From Cyanophora paradoxa (taxonomy: Eukaryota; Glaucocystophyceae; Cyanophorales; Cyanophoraceae): 64,000 nt of DNA. This document shows, one piece after another, positions 11,101-21,440 of this stretch. The first letter of the stretch is position 1; each line of letters opens with the position of its first letter. The stretch lies in assembly GCA_004431415.1 (NCBI GenBank), contig QPMI01000169.1, positions 124,001 through 188,000 of the forward strand. Reading direction: 5' to 3'. The notes beneath the pieces were generated by a model, which was not told the DNA's origin, ran no database searches, and worked only from the letters and a program-made list of their open reading frames with translations. The position numbers and the translations under genes were made by a program.

Positions 11101-12109
11101 GCGGAGCGGGCGGAGCGGGCGCGCAAGGAGGCGGAGGAGGCGGCGGCGCGGCGGCGGGCAGAGGAGGAGGCGCGGGAGGCGCAGCGGCGGGAGCGCGAGG
11201 CGGCGCTGGCGGCGAAGCGCGAGGCGCTGCCGGCGGCGCGGGAGGCCTACAGGGCGCTGTTGGGGGAGGCCGTGACCGACCACGAGGCCTCCTGGTCGAC
11301 CATGAAGGAGGCCCTCAAGGCCGACCCGCGCTTCGCCGCCCCGCCCCTCGACCTCACCCCCGAGGAGGCCGCCGCCGGCGCCGCCCCCGCCGCCTCCGAC
11401 CTCGACCCGTACGTGGTCGCCGCGGGGGCGCGGGCGGCGACGGAGCGGGAGCGGCTGTTCCGGGAGCACTGCGCGGCCCTCTTCCTGGAGCGGCGGGCCG
11501 CCTTCCTGGCGCTGCTGGGCGAGGCGGCGGCCTCGGAGGCCGGCCTGCCCCTCGACGCCCGCTGGCGCGACGTCGAAGGGCGCCTCGAGGCCGACCCCCG
11601 GTACCCCCCTTCCTCTTCCTCCCCCCGCTCCGGCCCGCGGGCGCTGAGCCGAGCCGCTCGGCAGGTACGGGGCGCTGGGGTCGGAGGCGGCGCGGAAGCG
11701 GGCGTTCGAGCGCTTCCAGGCGGACCAGCTGAAGGCGGCGAAGGAGGCGCTCGCGGCGCTGCTGCGGGAGACGGCGGGGATCGACGCGGGGACGCCCACC
11801 GAGGGCTCCGGCCTCGACAAGGCCAAGGACCTCCTCCGCGTGCGCCCCCGCCCCCCGCCCCGCCCTCGTCTCTTTCCTCTGCTGAGGAGGGGCGGGCAGG
11901 GGGACGCGCGGTGGAAGCGGCTGGAGCCGTTCCGGAAGGAGCGGGAGGGGGCGCTGGTGGACCACGTGCGGGCCCTCCGCAAGGCCGCCGGCCTCCCCGA
12001 GCGCGACAGGGAGAAGGAGGAGCGCAAGCGCCGCCGCTCCCGCTCCAGGTCCCGCTCCCGCTCCCGGTCGAGGGGCCGCGACCGCGACGAGAAGAGCCGC
12101 CGCCGGTAG
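8152..12109 (+). CDS. TCERG1/CA150-like transcription elongation and splicing factor (WW and FF domains)
   Basis: The protein couples RNA polymerase II elongation with splicing in the nucleus; WW domains bind Pro-rich splicing factors and FF domains bind phosphorylated partners. The start MDGRGRGAPPGPPG (8152) is followed by a long PPGM-rich region (8487-9190). WW1 is at about 9411-9500 (KYYWNPLLRQATWAKPPG) and WW2 at about 9680-9790 (REYVYHPATATALWKLPSEV). A chain of FF domains follows. The first (FRAMLRERGVAAFGTWEREL) is strikingly like TCERG1 FF1, and others lie around 10440-10620, 10740-10960, 11030-11370, 11440-11600 and 11690-11990. The C-terminus is an RS-like tail (RRRSRSRSRSRSRSRGRDRD) before a TAG at 12107-12109. 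The reading frame slips twice in C-runs between about 9070 and 9115, where the PPGM pattern resumes in a new frame. PRP40 is the alternative, but FF1 and the Pro/Met-rich N-terminus fit TCERG1 better. Confidence 0.85.
8487..9190 (+). repeat. Degenerate PPGM-coding repeat array
   Basis: The unit CCGGCATGCCGCCGCCTCC and close variants recur many times, encoding Met-Pro-Pro-Pro-Gly repeats in the N-terminus of the TCERG1-like protein. The GGCATGCC palindromic core is in nearly every unit. Around 9070-9115 two units each lack one C compared with the pattern, changing frame. Confidence 0.75.
10773..10862 (+). repeat. GC-box-like (CCCCGCCCCG)n array inside an intron
   Basis: An uninterrupted run of CCCCGCCCCG units lies between donor CGCGTCCGCCC and acceptor GGGCGGGGCAG, with CTGATC just upstream of the G-rich end. 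It is the clearest example of the intron style of this window: C-rich start, CTGA motif, G-rich end complementary to the start. Confidence 0.7.
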
Positions 12110-13240
12110 CGGCCCCCGCGCCCCGCCGCCCCGCGCCACGCGCCCTGCGTCGTCACAGTGCAGTGTGCAATTCGGCAATCGAGATGACAGAGAGTGTGAA
12201 CCTGTGTCTCACGGTAAACGGATATGCGTGGGATCCGGAGGCCTCAAAACCTAGCCTCAAAGTTGATCCGGGTCGAGTCGAACAAGGAGGTGCAATTATC
12301 GGATGCCGCCGGGCCGGCCGGCGCCTGTGGCCGCCGGGCTCGAAGTCGAAAGGAGCCTCATGATCATGATCAGGGCCGGGCCTGAACCGGTTAAACTTCG
12401 GACCCGGGAACTCCTGAAAGTTGAAGTCATTCGAAATTCGCTGAGCCTCGGAGCTAGCCTAGTAGGCCGGGCTGCGCATGCGCTACTATTGCGGGCCGGT
12501 CACCGGGTACTCAAGCCTTGTACTACGGTAGGCCCGGGCCCTGAGCCTCTCAGTTAGAGTCTAGGCTTTATGTCGTGAAGGGCCCGGGCCCGGGGGCTTG
12601 CATTCATGCATGATCGCGTCTTTAGCCACCTGAGCCTCCGAGGCTCGGAGCCATAAGCTTGCGCTTGCAAGTTGGAGACTCCAAGACCTGATCCGAGATA
12701 TCGATGATCATGCCATGATGACTCGATGCCATGATGATGATCATGAGGCCCGAGGCCCCGAGCCATGAGCCTCCGGGCCTCGCCAAGTCGAAGGCTTCAT
12801 GATCAAGCCTTGCCAAGTTGGTTCAATTGAACTGAGTGAAGGCTCTATCGATATTTCCAGAGCCTCGGTTTACCCCTGCAACTGGGAGGCAGGCTGCATG
12901 CCGCAGTCACTGAGTGCACAGGCCCGATATTGATCGCGAGCTAGGCCTAGGCTGGCAGCCTGGCAGCAATGCAGCCTGGCACTGCGGCAGCTGCAGCCCC
13001 CCGGGCCCCGGCCGCCGCCCGCGCGGGGCGGGGTCACTGATTTACTAAGTTAGTGAATCAGCGATCCTCCTGGCCTCCAGACTCATGCACTGAGCTGGGA
13101 GCCACGGAATCCAACTCTTTTCCCCCCAGTGGAATGCATATGTACCCCCAAAGATTTTGAGAGCTGTACCCCGGGCTCACCCCTCGTTCAAGACTCCCGG
13201 GCGCGTGTACTGTATGTGCTCGGATCCCTAACGGCGCGTG
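12110..13240. other. Palindrome-rich spacer of about 1.1 kb
   Basis: No gene was recognised. The composition drops well below that of the genes. Many short perfect palindromes based on GATC, CATG and TCGA occur, for example TGATCATGATCA at 12361-12372, with clusters of GATCATG, ATGATGATCATG and CCATGATG around 12700-12750. GGCCCGGGCC-type words and AGCCTCGGAGCC-type words recur between 12440 and 12800. It separates the 3' ends of the TCERG1-like gene and the F-box gene. Confidence 0.6.
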
Positions 13241-15313
13241 CTACGTGTAGACACGATCGAACGCGAAGCGGGCCGACGGGAGGACCCTAGCCAGCTCCTC
13301 GCACGTCCCGAGCACGTCCCGCCCGAGCACCTCGTCCTCGTAGGACTCTCGGCACTTGCAGGTGAGGCGGACCTGCGCGTGCTCTCGGGCGGGCGCGGCG
13401 GGGGTGGCCGAAGGGGCGGCGGCGCAGGTGCGCCTCGAGCCTCTCTGCGCGGCAGGCGGCGAAGGCGGAGAGGCCTGCGAGCCATCCGCCCGCAAGGGCC
13501 TCCTCGCCGACGTCGGACCCGAGAATGAGGCGGTGGAGGGGTACGGAGGCGAGCACCGCCGCCGCTTCCGCGGGGATCGCTTCGGCCGGGTCCAAGTGGA
13601 CGGTCAGCCAGACGCGCCCGGGGGCCCCCTGCGCCAGCGCCGCGAGCGCGGGGAGCCGCTCCATCAGCGCGGGGAGCGCCTCTGGCCAGGTCGCCGTCTC
13701 TGCCGGGGCACACCCTAAGGGAGGGGCGGGGCGGGGGGCCGGGGCGTAGCGCGCACGCGGGAGGAGGCAGAGGGCGAGGGCGGGGCTGCGCTCGAGGGCC
13801 CTCGCGTAGCCGGCGAGCGGGACGCGGGCCTCCCACACGCTCAACGCGTCCAGCGCCTCCACGCGCCGCAGCGCCGGGCACGAGCCGAGCTCGGCCACGT
13901 CGCACCCGTCCACCGCCTCTGTCAGCTGCGGGGCGGGGCGTTGGGGCGGGGCCGGCGGGGCGGGGCGGGGCGGGCGGGCGGTGAAGTGGCTATGGAGGCG
14001 CTCGAGGGCGGCCAGGTGCGGGAGGGCCTCGAGGGCGCCGGGGCAGAGCTCCGCCCACTCGCGCGGCGGGCCGAAGCGAAGCCTGCGCGCTGCTCAGCGG
14101 GGCGAGGCCGCGGGGAGAGGGCGGGGGGGAGGGAGGCGCGCACTCTCTCAGAGAGAGCGCGGCGGGAGCGTCGGCGAGAGCCTGGAGCAGGGGCGCCGCG
14201 TCGCGATCGGGGGGAAATTCCCCCCGCGGGCGGAGGCAGAGCTCGAGGCGCTCGAGGGCGGGGAGGTCGGCCAGGCCCGCCGCCTCCCCGTACTCCTCCA
14301 CCGCGATCTCCACCTGCGCCCCGCGTCGGAGGCGCGGGGGGCCGGCGGGGGCGCAGGAGGCGCGGACCCGCTTGAGGCGCGGGAGGCACCCGGCGAGGGC
14401 GAGCGTGCCGGACCGAGCGAGGCAGAGGGAGCCGCAGCCGACGAGGGAGAGGCTCTCGAGCTCTGAGAGCCGGCCGAGGCGGCGCTCCCAGTCGTCGTCG
14501 GGGTCGGAGCTCGCCTCCAAGTTGCCATGTGTGGGCGAGCCGCGCAGTGCGAGGCTGCGAAGTGCGCGGCGGGATGCGTCGAGTGCGATGAAGATGCGGT
14601 CCAGGAACGCGCCGCTCATCACAGAGCTCGCTTTGAAGATCAGCTCGAAGCCGCCGAGGCCTCCGCTCGCCGACACGAACGCCCGGACAAGCGACACGAT
14701 GGAATCGCAGGTGCACGAGCAAGACCTCCCAAGCACCTCCAGACGGAGCGACGCGCCGGGGGCCACGCGGATCCAGCGGCGACTTGACACGAAACCGCCC
14801 GGCTGCTGCTGCACTCGCCCCGGTTGCCGGTCCTCGGACACGCTGTCCTCGTGCTCAGCGCCGACGACAACGCCCGCGAGCCGATCCGCCCTCTCCGCGC
14901 CCCACACGGCCACGTCCAGCCGGCTCCATACGCGCGCGTTCAGAGCGCTCGAGTTGCGCCAGCGACGGCAGACAGCACGCGCGTTGGAAGCCGACTGCAG
15001 ATCCAGACTCTCAAGAATTTGCGAGAGGGTCTCGTCGGGCAGCTGGTCGAACGGCGATGGTCCTGCTGCAGCTTCTTGCGCGGCTTCGGCGTCGGAAATG
15101 CCCGTTTACCTCTGTTTGCTGGACTCCGGAGACGCCAACGCTGCCTCGAGCAGCTCAGCAGCCGCGCCGGCCAGCGTGCTCCCTCTCCGCCCCGCGTACT
15201 GCACGAGGCGCGCGTGGATGCCTGCGCGATCGGTTCAGCACATCACTCGATGTCCGACTCACTGCGACCACTTGCGCACCGGCAGGCAGCTCGATGATTC
15301 CTCTCGCCTCCAT
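13241..15313 (-). CDS. F-box protein with leucine-rich-repeat-like region
   Basis: F-box proteins are substrate adaptors of SCF ubiquitin ligases. The F-box lies at about 15050-14920 and reads PFDQLPDETLSQILESLDLQ, then SASNARAVCRRWRNSSALNA and RVWSRLDVAVWGAE, a typical F-box with the LPDE and CRRWR features. Downstream there are Leu-rich segments such as LGRLSELESLSLVGCGSLCL, LADLPALERLELCLRP and CPALRRVEALDALSVWEARV, compatible with degenerate LRRs. The C-terminus ends RFAFDRVYT with the stop at 13241. The start at 15313 (MEARGIIELPAGAQVVA) is only a candidate: I could not join its second exon to the F-box exon in phase, so an exon or a base may be wrong there. The specific substrate is unknown. 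Confidence 0.7.
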
Positions 15314-15641
15314 CTAGCTGGTATCGCCGGTCTAGCTAGCTGGCCTTGATTGCGCCGGGCGGCTCCGTCGGTCCGCCGGTTTAGCTCAGCTTAGCGATTC
15401 GCACACTCTCTCAAGCCGCCAGCTGCAGCTGAAAGAGTCTCTGATGCTCAGCACGACGTGGCGGGCCTAGCCCCCTCGGACTCGCCCCCCCCCTCGAAGG
15501 GCGAAGACTCAGACTTGAGGCCCGCCCGAAGCGGAACAAGGGTAGAGGAGTTAGCGGCAGTTAGTACCTGCGGTCCACGAATTTTTTTAGTTCGCAGGCA
15601 GCGTCGCTAGTCAGCCGCGGCCCATCTAAAGCCTAGCAGCA
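15314..15641. promoter_or_regulatory. Divergent interval between F-box gene and cysteine-rich unknown
   Basis: The genes on either side point away from this 328-base gap. It contains several CTAGCT-type palindromes near 15315-15345, a C-run at 15486-15495 and ATTTTTTTAG near 15580. No TATA box is evident. A shared promoter is inferred from position. Confidence 0.35.
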
Positions 15642-17016
15642 ATGGCCCAGCAGATTACTGGCGTGAACCCCCGGTAAGCCGCCGTATTGCCAGCTCCGTA
15701 GCGTCCGGAGCAGCCGGGACTGGTGGAGGCTCGTTAGACTTAGTCTAGGCTGGACCAGGGCCGAGGGCGTCGTCTGATAGAGGGTTTGGGGTGGCGCAGC
15801 TCCGGCGGCATTACGAAGTCGGAGCCGACTTTCGGCGGCATTGAGACGCCGGCCGGCGCCGAGGTTGAGATCATCCGCTCGGCGGTGATCTCCCCGGTCA
15901 ATGCCCCGACTGCCCCGGCGGGCGTCGTGGCCCCGGTCTGCGCGCAGCCCGTGGCTGTCCAGATCGTCACCCAGGAGCTCCCTGCCCCGGAGCCCGTTAA
16001 GGCGGAGTGCGATGTGACTGTCCAGCACAAGCTCAACCTCCAGGTCCCGGAGCCGGTGAAGCCCGAGATCGTAAAGGGCGTGCTCACTCAGGACACCAAG
16101 TGCGGCTGCATCGACTACTGCACCCCGGCGTCGTCGAAGTGCAACGGTGAGCCGGGAGTCCATTCCGCGGCCGTTATGCCGAGAATCTCGTTTTGCTTCT
16201 TGTTTCGCACGTGCTAACGGACGCGTATCGGTGTCTAGACCCCTTCAACTACAGCAAGACTGGCCTGATCAATGGCGTGAAGGTTGACGGCGCTCCGGAT
16301 GACAACGCCGCCTACGTCCTCACCCCCCTGTCGCCCTGCACCACCCCCCTGTACTATGATGCCGTCAAGCCGGACTGCAACACCGGCGTTGAGTGCCCGA
16401 AGCCGGTTAGCAGTCTGCGGTTGCGAACCATGGGGCTTGTCTTTACACTAGCGCAGGCCGTGCCCGAGTGCTCGGACATCGTCGTGACCATCGACAAGAC
16501 CTGCCGCGACGAGGTGAGCTAGGTGTTACCGCTGGACGGGGGCTGGAGTTGATCGGTTCGGGGGTTAGGTCTGCCGTGAGCCGTCGACCAAGGAGCCCGT
16601 CCTTAAGAACGTTGTTGCGGACTGCGAGGACCTGTCCCCGGATTCGGATGCGTACAAGGCGCTCCGCTGCTACGAGGAGGCCGACAAGCACTTCCCCGTC
16701 TCCAACGAGAGCGACGGCTGCGAGCCGTTCAAGCCCTGCTCGGCCTCCCCGATCAAGATGGTCGATGAGGAGACGCAGGAGGTGCGACTGCGCGCGGTTA
16801 CTGGGGTTTGTCGGTGAGCGGTGCTGACTGACGTTCGGCGGTTAGATCGAGTTCGACCTCGTTGCGGAGGCTGACAGCGCGGCGATGAACGTCGACACCA
16901 CCGAGGAGGTGAGAATCGCTGTCTGCGACACGGCTTGTTCTTTTCTGATCTTTTCTCAGGAGGACATCACCTTCGATGCCGTCGAGTGCGAAATGAGCGC
17001 GATCGCGCTCCTGTAA
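15642..17016 (+). CDS. Cysteine-rich acidic protein of unknown function
   Basis: Seven exons join in phase to give about 300 residues with 17 cysteines. Exon 1 is MAQQITGVNP; exon 2 starts about 15800 (SGGITKSEPTFGGIETPAG) and includes KCGCIDYC. Exon 3 starts with DPFNYSKTGLINGVKVDG, exon 4 with AVPECSDIVVTIDKTCRDE, exon 5 with VCREPSTKEPVLKN, exon 6 with IEFDLVAEADSAAM and exon 7 with EDITFDAVECEMSAIALL, stopping at 17014-17016. Cysteines fall in CxC, CxxxC and isolated Pro-Cys contexts, and acidic residues increase toward the end. No signal peptide or membrane helix is seen. All donors are GT and acceptors are CAG or TAG, with none of the GC-box introns found in neighbours, and the coding sequence favours C-ending codons without extreme GC. 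I do not recognise the family. The regular structure suggests a well-expressed native gene. Confidence 0.75.
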
Positions 17017-17967
17017 ATCGCCCAGCGTTCGGCCACGGAAGCTCGGAAGGGCCAAATATAGATAGGTCGTTCTCGGGCTCGAGGCGGTCACAAGCCGCAA
17101 CAGCCGCCAGCGAAGTCGTCGCCAGCGAGTCGATGAAGTCACAGGAGTGAATGGCGCCGCGGGAATCAGCTGTAGCGAGGAGCGCGTTCCGTGCTGGTCT
17201 TGGAGTCCGATGGCACCACAACCGCGGCGCCATGTACAGCCCTTTCCTCTCTGGTGGGGCTCCTATGATCAGACGGGCGTATGTAGCCCTTTGTACCATT
17301 TGTTTTCCGGTGCAGAGGATGCATTCGCATGTGCCCCTGCAGTAAATTATAAAAGCTGAAACAAAACTCCTCTTGTTCTACGGGTTGGTGGGTCAATCTA
17401 GATGGAAAGGACATTGTTTTGGGGGGTTGGGCTTCAGATCTGGCAGGTACACATGCAAGGCGAGGTGTCGGTCAAGGCACATGTTTGTCGAACCTTCTTC
17501 CGAAGGTCGGAGAAGCACGCCGTGTGACGGGCGACCCAGCGGCAGCAGCCAGTGCCAGCCACCACTGGCCATGCCGGTGCCAGCCGTGAGCGTGAACTCT
17601 TATGGCGTCAAGAGCTAGCGCAGCCTAGCAGTCTATTAAATTTTGGAAGGCGCCGCGCCCCAAGCCCAGACCGTCGACGTCTGACCAGATTTGATCTGGC
17701 GAGGGTACCGTTGGTGGCCGAGTCACTGAGTCTATCGAGCTAGCGAGCAGCTGCAGCCACCGCTAGCGCTAGCGCGTGCGTGCCTATAGGAAGCATAAAG
17801 CACGCCTGAGGAGAGCGTCGCGCACGGACTCCGGGGCTCGAGGTACGCTTGGAGCTTGCAAAGCGCCTGCACCGCATCACACATGAGCGCCTGCACCGCA
17901 CATGAGTGCCTTACTGTTTCACACGTGACGCACAGGTGCCCCACCGGACGGGTGGCCGCCCCAGCGA
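17017..17967. other. Spacer between cysteine-rich unknown and kinesin
   Basis: About 950 bases with no recognised gene. The first part is a plausible 3' UTR with AT-richer stretches (AAATTATAAAAG near 17345, TTAAATTTTGG near 17637). The palindrome CGCTAGCGCTAGCG lies at 17761-17774. The stretch 17850-17967 contains two copies of GCGCCTGCACCGCA about 23 bases apart, possibly promoter-proximal. Short open frames here lack codon character. Confidence 0.5.
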
Positions 17968-20900
17968 ATGGAGAGCAGGGTGAAGGTCGCACTGCGGTGC
18001 AGGCCGCCGATAGCTCGGGAAGCGCAACACTCCTTTGGCCTTCTCACGCTGGATCCCGGCGGCTCCTGCGCCTGGTGCGCTTGCCATGGACGGGCTGGCG
18101 CCGCTGCTCAAGTCCGACGCCGCGCAGCCTCCGGACGAAGGACGAAAGACCAGTGGAGCGGACCTTCGCTGCGGACTATGTGTTTGATCAGAGCGCGAGC
18201 CAGGACGACCTGTACTCGGGCGTCGGCGTCGACTCCATGGTAAGCAGCACTAACCTCCTTCGAATTCGCTTGGAGGCGCCGCCGCCGCCAACGGCGCCCG
18301 CGCGCAGGTCGAGGCCGTGCTCGACGGCTACAATGCAACGATTTTCGCATACGGCCAGGTGCTCGCGAGCCGGCGGACGCGCGGCCGCGGGGCCCGAGCG
18401 CGGGGTCTGCGCAGACGGGCTCGGGGAAGACGTACTCGATCGACGGCTTCGAGTACGCCTCCTCCGCCGGCGGGCGCGTCAAGTCAGACTGGAAGGCGCG
18501 CCGGGGGCGCCAGCCCCCGCCCGGGGCGGCCCAAGCTCTCACCGAGGGGGCAGGTGGAGGGTGCGAGGCTGGGGATCGTCCCGCGGGCCATCGGGGCCCT
18601 CTTCGCGAGCATGGCGAGCTCCGAGCGGCGCAGGCAGCTCAAGTACCGCGCTCGCTGCTCGTGCGCGGCCCCCGAGGCGGCGCCGCCGGCCGGCCGCCGA
18701 CCCCGGCTCGCCGACCCGCGCGCGCAGGTACCTGCAGATCTACCAGGAGCGCGTCTACGACCTGCTCAACACGGGCGGGGCGCCGGCGGGGGCGCCGCAG
18801 CCCTCGACGAGCCTGCGCATGCGGTGGAACCAGCGGGACGAGTGCGGCCGGCGGGGCGCGCGTCGCGGGGGCGGGCGCCTGACGCGGCTGGCGGGGGCCA
18901 GGTTCTACGTGGAGAACCTCTTCGTCTGCGAGTGCCGCGACGCCCGCCAGATGCTGTCCGCCCTCCCCTCCCTCTCCTGGACGCCTGCCGGCCCGAGCGG
19001 GGGGCGGGGCGCAGGGAGCTCTTCCGCGGCGGCTCGCGGGCGAAGGCGATGGGCGCGCACGCCCTCAACGCCGCCAGCTCCCGCTCCCACTGCGTCTTCA
19101 CCGTCCAGGCGCGCGCGGGCCCAGGCCGGCCGCGCGGGGGCCCTCTGAGGGCGGCGGCAGGTCGAGTGCGAGGACCCGGCGAGCCCCGGCGAGATCCGCA
19201 CGAGTGCGCGCGCGCGTCTTCGCTGAGCGCCGTCGGACCGGCGCCGACGCGGGGCGGGCGGCGGGCAGGCAAGTTCAACGTGGTGGACCTCGCCGGCTCC
19301 GAGCGCCTCGCGCAGACCCAGTCCACCGGCGGCCGCATGAAGGAGGCCCGCCCCGCGCCCCGCGCCCCGCGCCCCGCCCCGCGCCAGGCGCGCCCGAACC
19401 GAGGCCCCGCGCCGCAGGGCATCGCCATCAACCAGTCCCTCTTCGCCCTCCGCAAGGCGCGCCCCGCCCCCCTCCGCTCGCTTCCCCCAGGCCTGAGCGT
19501 GCTCCCCTTGCAGGTCATCGCGGCCCTGGCGGATATCCTTTCCTCCCCCGCGCCCCTCGCCACTCGCCGCGCGCTGCGCGCTGGCACTGCCTTGACGGGG
19601 CGGGGGGGCCACATGGGGAGGGGGCGCAGCACGTGCCGTACCGGGACTCGAAGCTGACGAGCCTGCTGAAGCACTCGCTGGGGGGCAACTCGCTGACGCT
19701 CATGCTCGCCTGCCTCTCGCCCTCGGACGAGGCGGCGGAGGAGAACGCGAGCACGCTGGAGTACGCGACGCGGGCGCGGGCCATCACCAACCGCCCCGCC
19801 CTCAACGAGGACCCCAAGAGCGCCCTCATCCGCGCCCTCCGGGAGGAGGTGGCGCCCCCTCGCGCCCGCCCCGCGCAGCAGGCCGGCGGGCGGGGCTCAC
19901 GTGGCGCGCAGGTGGCGCTCCTGCGGGGCCAGCTGGCGCAGCTGAGCCACGTCGTGCTCCTCCCCGACGGCTCCCGCCTCCTCCCCGCCCCGGGCCCCGG
20001 CCCCCAGGCCGCCCCGCGCCCCGCCGCCGCCCCCGCGCATCCCTCCACCCCCGCCGCCAGCGAGGGGCTGCGGGGTGGACGCGGGCGGTGCGCCGGCCAG
20101 CCGCCCCGCCCTCGCACAGGGGGGCCGACGGGGGCCGGGCGCGGGGCAGAGCTGGGGAGAAGTTCGTGGAGAGCGTGGACGCCATCAAAGAGCTGCTCGA
20201 AGCGAACCGGCGCCTGCGCGCCGCCTACTTTGCTGCCGCCGCCGCCCGCGCCGACTCCGACGCCGCCAACGCGCGCCTCATGGAGGAGAACGCCGATCTC
20301 CGCGCCCGCGTCGAGGCCCGCCCCGCCCCGCGCCCCGCCCGCGCCGCCGCCCGCGCCGCCGCCCGCGTGACGCCCCCGCAGCTCCTCGAGAACGCCCTCG
20401 TGGAGGAGGAGGAGGCCACGGGGGTCCGCTCCCGACCCCGCTCGGCTGCGGCGGCGGCGGCCGCCCTACCGCCCGCACGGCGGGGTGCCGCGACCCTCGC
20501 CGCCCCCGCCAGCCCCCTCGCCCGGGCGGCGACGAGGTGCGCTTGGGCCGGTGGCGCTCGGGCCGGCGGCGGCCGAGCGGGGATGGGCGCGCAGCCGCTG
20601 GCGGCGGGGATCGGGCGGGCGCTGGACGACCTCTACGGCCTCAGCGACGGGCCCGCCCCGCCCTGCCTCCTCGAGTGGAGGCCCGCCGCTCGCTGACTCC
20701 TGGCCGGGCAGGATCGCGGCGGCCGCCGGGGGCGCCGCCGCGGGGCGCGCCTTGCCCGAGGGGACCGCGGGCTCGAGCCGCTTCTTCGCGCGCTCCAACT
20801 CCACCCCCTCCGCTACGGGCCCCGCGCCTGGCGCTCTTAGTGGACTCTCGACCACCGCGATCTTCGGCACGGGGACGGCCGCCGCAGGGCCGCAGCGGAC

Positions 20901-21346
20901 GCTGCACGGCGCGGGGCGCGCGGGAGCCTCGAGCGGGGGCGGCGGCGGCGGCGGGAGCGGGCTGATGAGCCTGGAGGAGATGCGGCGCATCGTGCGGCAG
21001 GCCCCGCGCGCCTCGGGGCTTCCTCCCCAGCAGGCGCCCCCGCAGCCCAGTGCGCCGCCCCCGCTCCAAGCCCCGCCGGCCTCGCCTGAGGCGCGGGCAG
21101 CGGGCCCGGGGCGGCCCCCAGCGCCTCGCGCGTCCTCTCCGTCCTCTCCCGGGACCCCGCCGGCACCGACGCCCCGCGGGGAGCCTCGAGGCGCGCCCCG
21201 GCCCCCGCCCCTCCCTCGCCCCGCCCCTCCGACGCGGCGCGCAGCGGGCGGAGCTGCGGCTGAGCACGACGGGGCGCCTGCTGCGCGCGGGCAGCGCGGG
21301 AAGGAGGAGCGCGCGCAGCGACAGCGGCGGCGAGGCGCCCGACTAG
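17968..21346 (+). CDS. Kinesin with N-terminal motor domain
   Basis: A microtubule motor ATPase. The motor starts at residue 1 ([20 protein letters not shown]). It continues with [20 protein letters not shown], the P-loop region [18 protein letters not shown] (exon join near 18415), [14 protein letters not shown], switch [12 protein letters not shown] and switch [60 protein letters not shown] and [20 protein letters not shown] complete it. All nucleotide and microtubule signature elements are present. The neck is followed by charged coiled-coil-like segments ([50 protein letters not shown]) and a long Pro/Ala/Ser-rich tail ending [18 protein letters not shown], with a TAG at 21344-21346. The subfamily cannot be assigned by eye. 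GC-rich short introns interrupt it throughout. It converges on the hydrolase gene, with 94 bases between stops. Confidence 0.88.
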
Positions 21347-21440
21347 AGGCAGCCTGTCGCCGAGTCGCGCGTTTCTAACTATACAACTAGCGTTCAAGTA
21401 CATGCGCGGGGAAGAGGTGGAAGGAAGCGGGGCCGGGGCG

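Noticed and set aside
8487-11732. A single 1081-codon frame through the TCERG1-like gene
   Set aside because: Beyond about 9070 it leaves the PPGM pattern and reads WW and FF exons and introns in the wrong frame.
12110-13240. Mobile element in the palindrome-rich spacer
   Set aside because: No terminal inverted repeats, target-site duplication or transposase-like frame was visible; the palindromes are short and scattered.
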